Shown here one piece after another: positions 1 to 5,550 of a DNA stretch of 5,562 nt. This DNA comes from an uncultured Collinsella sp. (GTDB lineage: Bacteria; Actinomycetota; Coriobacteriia; Coriobacteriales; Coriobacteriaceae), in assembly GCA_900544425.1 (NCBI GenBank), contig UQUX01000115.1, positions 1 through 5,562 on the forward strand. Reading direction: 5' to 3'. A program made the translations under genes and the position numbers. How positions within the stretch are numbered: position 1 is the stretch's first letter; every line of letters begins with the position of its first letter. The notes beneath the pieces are model-generated. The model ran no database searches. It was not told the DNA's origin and was given only the letters and a program-made list of their open reading frames with translations.

Positions 1-828
1 GGAGGGGGGCGTCGTCTCGGTCGGTTTCGTTATCTCGGGCGAGGTGGCCTTGTCTGCCGCGGCTTTCGCCTCTTCGTATGCCTTGCAGGCGTCGTCATAG
101 GCCGTTTGCGCTTTTTTCAAATTGTCGAGGAGCGCATCTCGCCAGGCTGTGAACCGGTCGATATCGGCTTTATATTTCTCTACAGCACGTTCACAGTCAT
201 TAACTCGTCTTTCCTCTCTTCTGAGGCGGTACTGGAACTCGCGGAGCTCCGTTTCGCAATAGTTTACGTGCGTTTTTGCCGATATGATCTCACTGTGCAA
301 CTGCTTTATTTGCTGTTTAGTAGTTTCGACAAACTCCTCGTAGCCGAGTGCTTCGAGTGTCTTAAGCATCTCATGTTTCTTCTCTAATTCTGCCTGGAGC
401 TCGCTTACCCGGTTGATGGCCCCGTCGTATTTGGCTTGGGCAGCATCGACGTCCGCTTGCATGGTGGGAAGGAGTTCCCTCCCTTCGGCGGCTTGCGCCG
501 CCATCTTTTCGCGGTACTCTTGAAAACGGGTAATGTCATCATTGAATCTCGCAATTTTCTCGGGACTTGCGGCGTTTTTTGCGGCCTCGAGGTTTTTGAG
601 CGCTTCCTGCATGGCTGCATACGCTTTTTCTTTTGCGGCGGCCGCGTCTTCTGTCTGCGGGGCGCCCGAATTGCCGTTGGTGGCGCTCGTCTGCGAAACG
701 GCCGCATCGGTGGGGGAACTGGTTTCTGCCGCGATCGCCGCTACGGGGGCGATTCCCGCGACAAGTGCCGCGGAAAGGGCGATGCCCACAGTTGCTCGTC
801 TTGCTCTTCTTGCGAGAATGTCGTTCAT
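1..828 (-). CDS. Partial secreted coiled-coil protein of unknown function (N-terminal 276 residues)
   Basis: The reading frame is open from an ATG at 828-826 down to the window edge, so the C-terminus is missing. The start follows a good ribosome site (GAGGTG on the minus strand, 839-834). Residues 1-34 look like a Sec signal peptide: several Arg at 7-11, a hydrophobic Ala/Val/Ile stretch at 14-33, and a likely cleavage after AIA (31-33). Residues 35-62 form a Ser/Thr/Ala/Asn linker. About 63-258 is highly charged and helical, with a continuous heptad pattern at 174-254 (for example I174, L177, I181, V188, L195, F198, L202, V209, V216, I223, F226). Cys191 and Cys212 both sit at d positions. 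From 262 a Thr/Pro-rich stretch begins, which often marks a linker to a wall-anchoring or enzymatic C-terminal domain. The product is probably exported and elongated; no catalytic domain is visible. Codon use at about 140-225 (AGA, ATA, TTA) is less GC-biased than in the transporter genes. A CwlO-like peptidoglycan hydrolase or a surface adhesin are possible identities, neither supported directly. Confidence 0.85.
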   Translation of the reverse strand, partial: MNDILARRARRATVGIALSAALVAGIAPVAAIAAETSSPTDAAVSQTSATNGNSGAPQTEDAAAAKEKAYAAMQEALKNLEAAKNAASPEKIARFNDDITRFQEYREKMAAQAAEGRELLPTMQADVDAAQAKYDGAINRVSELQAELEKKHEMLKTLEALGYEEFVETTKQQIKQLHSEIISAKTHVNYCETELREFQYRLRREERRVNDCERAVEKYKADIDRFTAWRDALLDNLKKAQTAYDDACKAYEEAKAAADKATSPEITKPTETTPPS

Positions 829-833
829 CTCGG

Positions 834-839
834 CACCTC
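834..839 (-). promoter_or_regulatory. Ribosome binding site of the coiled-coil protein gene
   Basis: GAGGTG on the minus strand lies 5 bases before the ATG at 828. It decides the start: another ATG 14 bases upstream (842-840) is in a different frame and gives only a short unrelated peptide. Confidence 0.7.
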
Positions 840-878
840 ATTTCAAGGGTCGGCGACTAACTTGGTAGCACTAATGTA

Positions 879-887
879 AGTATATCA
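879..887 (-). promoter_or_regulatory. Extended -10 promoter candidate for the coiled-coil protein gene
   Basis: The minus strand reads TGATATACT (887 to 879), an extended -10 element (TG, one base, then TATACT, 5 of 6 to the sigma-70 consensus). No good -35 box is seen about 17 bases upstream, which is usual for extended -10 promoters. Transcription would begin near 872, giving a leader of about 45 bases. The site is predicted by pattern only. Confidence 0.45.
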
Positions 888-960
888 GGCGGTCGACCCG
901 ACACTGGCTGGGTGTGCGCGTGCCTCTCCGCTTCTTTGGAAACCGAATCCCATTAGAAAT

Positions 961-979
961 GGCGAGTTGTTTACTCGTC
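961..979. promoter_or_regulatory. Palindrome upstream of the ABC transporter genes (possible operator or weak hairpin)
   Basis: GGCGAGT (961-967) and ACTCGTC (973-979) pair around a TGTTT loop, six Watson-Crick pairs plus one G-T. The core is CGAGT-N5-ACTCG. The right arm overlaps the only -35 candidate (TTTACT, 970-975). It could be an operator half-site pair. On the plus strand four T (980-983) follow, so a weak terminator or attenuator is also possible. Confidence 0.35.
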
Positions 980-999
980 TTTTGGGCTCACCGTACTAT
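970..999 (+). promoter_or_regulatory. Weak sigma-70 promoter candidate for the ABC transporter pair
   Basis: TTTACT (970-975, 4 of 6) and TACTAT (994-999, 4 of 6) are separated by 18 bases. This is the best pair I find between the two divergent genes, but both boxes are weak. The -10 box overlaps the left arm of the inverted repeat at 996-1030 and the -35 box overlaps the palindrome at 961-979, so bound regulators could act on it directly. Confidence 0.3.
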
Positions 1000-1030
1000 C
1001 ATGATTCGAATTGAGTGTGAATGATGATAG
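996..1030. promoter_or_regulatory. Interrupted inverted repeat in the transporter leader (operator or mRNA hairpin)
   Basis: The left arm CTATCATGATTC (996-1007) and the right arm GAATGATGATAG (1019-1030) pair at 11 of 12 positions, the only mismatch being G1003 against G1023. They are separated by 11 bases. An 8-base perfect palindrome, ATTCGAAT (1004-1011), sits at the inner edge of the left arm. The right arm ends on the first two bases of the AGGGAG ribosome site. The element overlaps the candidate -10 box and lies 14 bases before the ATG at 1044. It may be an operator for a dimeric repressor or a hairpin limiting ribosome access. No regulator gene is in the window. Confidence 0.6.
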
Positions 1031-1034
1031 GGAG
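1029..1034 (+). promoter_or_regulatory. Ribosome binding site of the first ABC transporter gene
   Basis: AGGGAG lies 9 bases before the ATG at 1044. The in-frame upstream alternatives, TTG at 1011 and GTG at 1017, have no ribosome site before them and fall inside the inverted repeat, so ATG 1044 is preferred. Confidence 0.6.
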
Positions 1035-1043
1035 CGCCTTTTT

Positions 1044-2888
1044 ATGATTGAGCTGCTCAGGCGTTTTGGTGGTAAGTTTCGCCGGTATATGGTGATCGGC
1101 CCAGCGTGCAAGTTGATCGAAGTGATCTTTGACCTGCTGACGCCGCTCGTGATTGCCCAGATGATCGATAAGGGTATTGGCGCACACGATGTGAACGCTG
1201 TCGTCCGCTACGGCATGGTGCTTGGCGCTATGGCCGTGATCGGCATCTCGTTTACGCTTGTTTGCCAAAAGATGGCGGCGCTCACCTCGCAGGGCATGGG
1301 CACCGACATTCGCGGTGCGCTCTACCAGCACATCAATAAGCTGAGCTATGTCGAACTCGACCGCTTTGGCACGCCGTCTCTCATTACGCGTATCACCAAC
1401 GACGTCAACCAGGTGCAGCTTGCCGTGGCGCTGGGCGTGCGTATGCTCATCCGCTGGCCCTTCTTGGCGGTGGGCTCCATGTGCGCGGCCCTTGCCATCG
1501 ACCTTAAGCTCGGCGTGATCTTTTTGATCTGCACGCCCGCCATTGGCCTGGTGTTTTGGTTCGTCATGGCGCGCTGCATTCCGTACTACAAGCAGCTGCA
1601 GGCAAAGCTCGACCGCATCGCGCTTATCTGCCGCGAGGGGCTTTCGGGCGCCCGCGTGGTTCGTGCCTTTGTACGCGAAGATCACGAGCGCGAGCGCTTT
1701 GCCCAAGCCGCCGATGACCAGGCCCATACCGCCATCGCGGTGGGCAAGCTCTCGTCGGTCCTTAACCCTGTCACGTTTCTTGTGATGAACCTGGGTGTGT
1801 GCGCCATCCTGTGGGTGGGCGGCATCCAGGTCAACGTGGGCGAGCTCACGCAGGGCCAGGTCATGGCGTTCGTCAACTACATGACGCAGACCCTGACCTC
1901 CATCGTGTACGTCGCCAACCTGGTCGTGGTCTTTACCAAGGCGAGCGCCAGTGCGTTGCGTATCAACGAGGTGCTCAATTGCGTGCCGAGCATTACCGAC
2001 GAGGGCAACGAGCCGGCCGCGCTGCCCGAGCCGGGCAATGTTGCTCCAGTTCCCGCGCTGAGCTTGAGCCATGCGAGCTTCTCGTTTGGCGCCGGCGCGG
2101 CAAATGCCGTGAGCGATGTGACTCTGGAACTGCCGCTGGGCAAAACGCTCGGCATTATCGGTGGCACGGGCAGCGGCAAGTCCACGCTCGTCTCGCTTAT
2201 CCCGCGCCTGTACGATGCGGGCACCGGCAGCGTGTGCGTGATGGGTGCCGACGTGCGCGCTTGGCCGCTCGACCAGCTGCGCCATGTGGTTGCGACTGTT
2301 CCGCAGCGTGCGTCGCTGGTGAGCGGCACTATCCGCAGCAACCTGACCTGGCGCGACGAGGCGGCAACCGACGAGGATCTTTGGGCAGCGCTCGATATGG
2401 CGCAGGCGAGCGAGTTCGTGCGCAACAAGCCGCAGGGGCTCGACGCCCCGGTCGAGGCGGGCGGCAAGAATTTTAGCGGTGGCCAGCGTCAGCGTCTGAC
2501 TATCGCGCGCGCCTTAGTGGGCTCGCCGCAGGTTCTGATCATGGACGATTCTGCCTCGGCGCTCGACTTTAAGACCGACGCGGCGCTTCGCCATGCCATT
2601 CGCGAACGCAGCGTGCGCGGTGCCGCCGAGGGCGGGCTGCCGCTGACGACGGTGATCGTAAGCCAGCGCGTTTCGACCGTGCGCGACGCCGACATGATCT
2701 GCGTACTCGATCACGGATCGGTCGCGGGCTTGGGCACGCACGATGAGCTGTACGCGACCTGCCAGCTCTACCGCGAGATTTGCCAGTCGCAGCTTCGCCG
2801 CGAGGAGCTCGAGGGCCAGCAGGGGAGCACGGCGCCCGCGTCCGCACCGATCGCCTCCGCATCCGTCTGCGCAAAGGAGGGCTGCTAA
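1044..2888 (+). CDS. ABC exporter half-transporter (membrane domain plus ATPase), subunit with the degenerate Walker B
   Basis: This 614-residue protein has the usual type IV ABC exporter half-transporter layout. Six membrane helices lie roughly at 15-38, 55-74, 132-152, 156-176, 240-260 and 273-297, followed by one nucleotide-binding domain (about 338-585). Visible motifs are Walker A GGTGSGKST (373-381), Q-loop Gln421, signature FSGGQ (477-481), Walker B VLIMD (497-501) and D-loop SALD (505-508). The catalytic Glu after Walker B is Asp502, and the switch His is Gln541 (VSQRVST). In heterodimeric exporters such as TM287/288 and LmrCD these changes mark the subunit that supplies the Walker motifs of the degenerate ATP site. 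Its intact signature would serve the competent site, whose Walker motifs come from the next gene. An Ala/Ser/Pro-rich tail (591-614) follows the ATPase domain, and its last codons contain the ribosome site of that gene. The role is ATP-driven export of an unknown substrate; multidrug, lipid or peptide export are all possible. Confidence 0.93.
   Translation: MIELLRRFGGKFRRYMVIGPACKLIEVIFDLLTPLVIAQMIDKGIGAHDVNAVVRYGMVLGAMAVIGISFTLVCQKMAALTSQGMGTDIRGALYQHINKLSYVELDRFGTPSLITRITNDVNQVQLAVALGVRMLIRWPFLAVGSMCAALAIDLKLGVIFLICTPAIGLVFWFVMARCIPYYKQLQAKLDRIALICREGLSGARVVRAFVREDHERERFAQAADDQAHTAIAVGKLSSVLNPVTFLVMNLGVCAILWVGGIQVNVGELTQGQVMAFVNYMTQTLTSIVYVANLVVVFTKASASALRINEVLNCVPSITDEGNEPAALPEPGNVAPVPALSLSHASFSFGAGAANAVSDVTLELPLGKTLGIIGGTGSGKSTLVSLIPRLYDAGTGSVCVMGADVRAWPLDQLRHVVATVPQRASLVSGTIRSNLTWRDEAATDEDLWAALDMAQASEFVRNKPQGLDAPVEAGGKNFSGGQRQRLTIARALVGSPQVLIMDDSASALDFKTDAALRHAIRERSVRGAAEGGLPLTTVIVSQRVSTVRDADMICVLDHGSVAGLGTHDELYATCQLYREICQSQLRREELEGQQGSTAPASAPIASASVCAKEGC
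2873..2880 (+). promoter_or_regulatory. Strong ribosome binding site of the second ABC transporter gene
   Basis: AAAGGAGG lies within the last codons of the preceding gene, 8 bases before the ATG at 2889. It fixes that start and points to translational coupling of the two subunits. Confidence 0.85.
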
Positions 2889-4748
2889 ATGAATCCGTAC
2901 ACCTCTTCCGGTTCGGTCGCCACGATGACGGCCAACGTGTCCGGCAACGATAACCTCAACGACCTGGGTGACGGTCCGCGCCAGCCCGGCGACCCCGAGC
3001 GCTACCCCGTAGGCGCGGTAACTCGCCGCCTGCTGGGCTACGTCCGTCCGCACCGCATTTCGTTTACGGCGTCGTTTGTGAGTGCTGCCGTCTCGGTGAT
3101 TCTGCAGCTCTACACGCCCATCCTCATCGGCGAGGGCATCGACCTCATCGTCGCCGCCGGGCAGGTGGACTTTGACGCACTGCTGCCGCTCGTTACCAAG
3201 CTCGCGATTGTCGTCGTAGGCGCTGCGGTCTTCCAGTGGCTGCAGGGCTATTGCGTCAACCGCCTGTCCTACGAGACGGGGCGCGACATGCGCGTGGAGG
3301 CGAGCGACAAGCTCAGCCGCATGCCGCTCAGCTTTATCGACAGCCATGCCCACGGCGACCTCATGAGCCGCGTGGTCAACGACGTCGATCAGGTGGGTGA
3401 CGGCCTGCTGCAGGGTTTTACGCAGCTCTTTACCGGCGTTATCACCATCGTTGGCACGCTCGCGTTTATGCTCTCCATTAACCTGACCATGACGCTTGTG
3501 GTGGTGCTCGTCACGCCGCTTTCCATCTTTGCGGCCGGTGCCATCGCCAAACTTTCCAATAAGAGCTTTACGGCCCAGCAGCGCATCCAGGGCCAGCTCG
3601 GTGGTCATATCGAGGAGTATGTGGGTGAGCAAAAACTCGTGGACGCCTTCGCCTACGGCCCGCACGCTCAACAGCGCTTCGATGTCCTCAACGCCGAGCT
3701 CTATACGGCGGGCGAGCGCGCGCAGTTTATGGGTTCGCTCTCCAACCCCGGCACGCGCTTTATCAACAACATCATCTATGCCGTGGTTGCTGTGATCGGC
3801 TGCGTGGGCGTGATCACGGGCGTGCCCGCGGCGCTTACGGTGGGCGGCGTGCAGATCTTTCTGTCCTACGCCAACCAGTACACCAAGCCGTTCAACGAGG
3901 TTACCAACGTCATTACGCAAATCCAGACCGCGTACGCCTCGGCGCGCCGCATGTTTGCACTGCTCGACGCCCGCGAGCAGGAGCCCGATGCGCCAGACGC
4001 CGTGGAGCTTGCCGCCCCGCGTGGCGAGGTGACTTTTGAACACGTGGACTTTAGCTATGTGCCCGACCGCAAGCTGCTGCAGGATATCTGCATTGATGCC
4101 AAGCCCGGTATGCGCTATGCCCTCGTCGGTCCCACGGGCTGTGGCAAGACGACGCTCATCAACCTGCTGCTGCGCTTTTACGATATCGATGCCGGCCGCA
4201 TCATGGTCGATGGTCGTTCCTCGCGTGACTATACGCGCTCGAGCCTGCGCCGTGCCTTTGGCATGGTGCTGCAGGACACATGGCTGTTCGAGGGCACGGT
4301 GGCGGACAACATCGCTTACGGTTGTCCAGGAGCCACGCGCGAGCAGGTTATCGAAGCTGCCAAGCGCGCGCACGCGCACAAGTTTATCGTGCAGCTGCCA
4401 GGCGGCTACGATACGGTCATCGGCGAGGACGGCGGCACGTTTAGCCAGGGTCAAAAGCAGCTGCTGTGCATTGCGCGCGTTATGCTCACCGATCCGGCTA
4501 TCTTGCTGCTGGACGAGGCGACTTCGAGTATCGATACGCGCACCGAGCTGCAGGTGCAGGCGGCATTCGATGAGCTCATGGCCGGCCGCACAAGTTTTGT
4601 GGTGGCGCACCGCCTGTCGACGATCCGCAACGCCGACTGCATTCTGGTCATGCGCGACGGCCAGATTATCGAGCGTGGCACACACGACGAGCTGCTGGCG
4701 GCAGACGGCTTCTATGCCGAGCTCTACCGCAGCCAGTTTGCCCAGTGA
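2889..4748 (+). CDS. ABC exporter half-transporter (membrane domain plus ATPase), subunit with the catalytic Glu
   Basis: This 619-residue protein begins on the base after the stop codon of the preceding gene, so the two form an operon and very likely a heterodimer. A polar N-terminal extension of about 45 residues precedes the membrane domain, with helices roughly at 57-82, 98-120, 176-196, 198-220, 291-312 and 316-336. The ATPase domain (about 380-615) has A-loop Tyr390, Walker A GPTGCGKTT (414-422), Q-loop Gln462, Walker B ILLLD (538-542) with catalytic Glu543, D-loop SSID (546-549) and switch His574 in AHRLST. Its signature is FSQGQ (518-522), with Gln in place of the first Gly of the canonical SGGQ. 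By the known geometry this altered signature faces the degenerate Walker motifs of the first subunit, while this subunit's intact Walker B and His face the first subunit's normal signature. Hydrolysis is therefore expected mainly at the site using Glu543. The substrate is unknown. Confidence 0.94.
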   Translation: MNPYTSSGSVATMTANVSGNDNLNDLGDGPRQPGDPERYPVGAVTRRLLGYVRPHRISFTASFVSAAVSVILQLYTPILIGEGIDLIVAAGQVDFDALLPLVTKLAIVVVGAAVFQWLQGYCVNRLSYETGRDMRVEASDKLSRMPLSFIDSHAHGDLMSRVVNDVDQVGDGLLQGFTQLFTGVITIVGTLAFMLSINLTMTLVVVLVTPLSIFAAGAIAKLSNKSFTAQQRIQGQLGGHIEEYVGEQKLVDAFAYGPHAQQRFDVLNAELYTAGERAQFMGSLSNPGTRFINNIIYAVVAVIGCVGVITGVPAALTVGGVQIFLSYANQYTKPFNEVTNVITQIQTAYASARRMFALLDAREQEPDAPDAVELAAPRGEVTFEHVDFSYVPDRKLLQDICIDAKPGMRYALVGPTGCGKTTLINLLLRFYDIDAGRIMVDGRSSRDYTRSSLRRAFGMVLQDTWLFEGTVADNIAYGCPGATREQVIEAAKRAHAHKFIVQLPGGYDTVIGEDGGTFSQGQKQLLCIARVMLTDPAILLLDEATSSIDTRTELQVQAAFDELMAGRTSFVVAHRLSTIRNADCILVMRDGQIIERGTHDELLAADGFYAELYRSQFAQ

Positions 4749-4766
4749 ACAAGCCCGTGGGGCAAA
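4737..4766 (+). terminator. Possible weak hairpin over the stop codon of the second ABC gene
   Basis: TTTGCCC (4737-4743) and GGGCAAA (4760-4766) pair perfectly across 16 bases that include the TGA stop. A competing small hairpin, GCCC-GTG-GGGC (4753-4763), uses the same right arm. No T-run follows, so this is at most a weak terminator or a 3' end stabiliser. Confidence 0.25.
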
Positions 4767-4788
4767 TTAATCAATCGACAGACGGTGG

Positions 4789-4816
4789 TTTACATCTGTC
4801 ACGTTAGTACTAAGAT
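4789..4816 (+). promoter_or_regulatory. Sigma-70 promoter candidate for the flavodoxin-like gene
   Basis: TTTACA (4789-4794, 5 of 6) and TAAGAT (4811-4816, 4 of 6) are 16 bases apart in a locally AT-rich stretch. This suggests the gene has its own transcript, starting near 4823, rather than depending on read-through from the transporter genes. Confidence 0.45.
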
Positions 4817-4839
4817 ATTCATCTAATAAATTGCATTAG
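4804..4839. promoter_or_regulatory. Palindromes around the flavodoxin-like gene's -10 region (possible operator)
   Basis: TTAGTACTAA (4804-4813) is a perfect 10-base palindrome overlapping the -10 candidate. CTAAT (4823-4827) and ATTAG (4835-4839) form a second small inverted repeat. TTAGT recurs at 4836-4840 and 4845-4849. The position suits a repressor site, but AT-rich DNA gives such short patterns by chance. Confidence 0.25.
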
Positions 4840-4875
4840 TGGCTTTAGTTTTGGGGGAAACGAGGCAACGTGACT

Positions 4876-5427
4876 ATGACGTGCTCTTTGGTGGTTAACA
4901 GCAAGAGCGGTAATACCAGGATGGTTTCGGGCGCGATCAAGCGCGCTCTGCAGGCTGCGGGCGTTGAGTTTGTCCATGCCGCGGCGTTGAGCGACGATGC
5001 GGATGCAAATCAGGTTGCGCTCGAGGCGCAGGGCGCCTGCGCGGCCGACACGGTGCTCGTCGGTTTTTGGTGCGACAAGGGCGCGTGCACGCCTTCGGTT
5101 GCCGCGCTGCTCTCCGCTCTGCACGGCAAGCGCGTTTTCCTCTTTGGTACCTGCGGTTTTGGCGCCGACCAGAGCTATTATCAGCAGATTATCAATCGCG
5201 TGACCTCCAATTTGGCCGAGGATGCCGAGCTTGTGGGTTGGGCAATGTGCCAGGGCAAGATGGGTCCCGCGGTCAAGCAGCGCTACGAGGCCATGCTCGA
5301 GCAAGATCCCGACAATGTCCGCTTTAAGATGCTGCTCGATAACTGGGTCGCCGCAAAGGATCACCCCACCAAGGAAGATCTGGACAACATGGCTGCAGCC
5401 GCCAAAAAGGCCGTGCTGGGGGAGTAG
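4876..5427 (+). CDS. Flavodoxin-fold protein (flavodoxin family)
   Basis: This protein has 183 residues from the ATG at 4876. A GTG two codons earlier (4870) is an alternative start. The GAGG at 4862-4865 is 10 bases from the ATG and only 4 from the GTG, so I prefer the ATG. The N-terminus is a beta strand running into NSKSGNT (8-14), the Ser/Thr-rich phosphate-binding loop expected for FMN in flavodoxins. A second strand leads to VGFWCDKGAC (62-71), and a third to FLFGTCGFGAD (88-98), both near where flavodoxins hold the isoalloxazine ring. The C-terminal part (about 130-183) is helical. The length fits a single-domain flavodoxin-like protein. No signal peptide is seen, so it should be cytoplasmic. 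It could carry electrons or act as a small FMN reductase, but the partner is unknown. It has six Cys (3, 55, 66, 71, 93, 125), more than usual for a short flavodoxin. The fold is fairly sure, the function is not. Confidence 0.82.
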   Translation: MTCSLVVNSKSGNTRMVSGAIKRALQAAGVEFVHAAALSDDADANQVALEAQGACAADTVLVGFWCDKGACTPSVAALLSALHGKRVFLFGTCGFGADQSYYQQIINRVTSNLAEDAELVGWAMCQGKMGPAVKQRYEAMLEQDPDNVRFKMLLDNWVAAKDHPTKEDLDNMAAAAKKAVLGE

Positions 5428-5524
5428 CTCCCATCGCTGACGGCGGTCGGTCCATCTTTCTAAATGAAACGTCCTCCCGGGCGTCGGGGCACGAAGTTCC
5501 CTGCTCTACAGTCCTGCGCAAGAC

Positions 5525-5550
5525 GAAGGCCACATTAAGTGGCCTTCTTT
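5525..5550 (+). terminator. Intrinsic terminator downstream of the flavodoxin-like gene
   Basis: GAAGGCCAC (5525-5533) and GTGGCCTTC (5539-5547) form a perfect 9-pair GC-rich stem with an ATTAA loop, followed by TTT. An outer pair of arms, CGCAA (5517-5521) and TTGCG (5549-5553), extends the structure past a small internal loop. The T-run is short, but the stem is strong and lies about 100 bases after the stop codon at 5425-5427. The intervening 5428-5516 holds no gene I can support. Confidence 0.75.

Noticed and set aside
436..879. Plus-strand open frames at 106-387, 436-879 and 533-868.
   Set aside because: They are opposite the coiled-coil gene, whose signal peptide, heptads and ribosome site make the minus strand the coding strand. 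Their translations show no coherent features.
1011..1043. An upstream TTG (1011) or GTG (1017) start adding up to 11 residues to the first ABC subunit.
   Set aside because: Neither has a ribosome site, and both lie inside the inverted repeat. ATG 1044 has AGGGAG at a workable distance and the protein fits the family better from there.
999..2285. A 428-codon open frame on the minus strand opposite the first ABC gene.
   Set aside because: It is antisense to an unmistakable transporter gene, has a low-complexity His/Arg/Ala-rich composition with no motif, and is typical of the open antisense frames of high-GC genes.
2514..4685. A 723-codon open frame on the minus strand spanning both ABC genes.
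   Set aside because: Same reason: it crosses the junction of two well-supported genes, is rich in His, Arg, Ala and Asp, and shows no domain.
4870..4875. A GTG start at 4870 for the flavodoxin-like gene.
   Set aside because: The GAGG is only 4 bases away and GTG is a weaker start. The ATG two codons later fits the flavodoxin N-terminus. The difference is two residues and cannot be settled from sequence alone.
4876..5427. Assignment to BilS, the flavodoxin-like partner of bilirubin reductase.
   Set aside because: The fold is compatible, but no bilirubin reductase-like gene is beside it and I cannot compare sequences here, so only the family-level name is given.
4819..5533. Minus-strand open frames at 4819-5364 and 5324-5533.
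   Set aside because: They are antisense to the flavodoxin-like gene and its 3' region, without a ribosome site or recognisable motif; the second overlaps the terminator.
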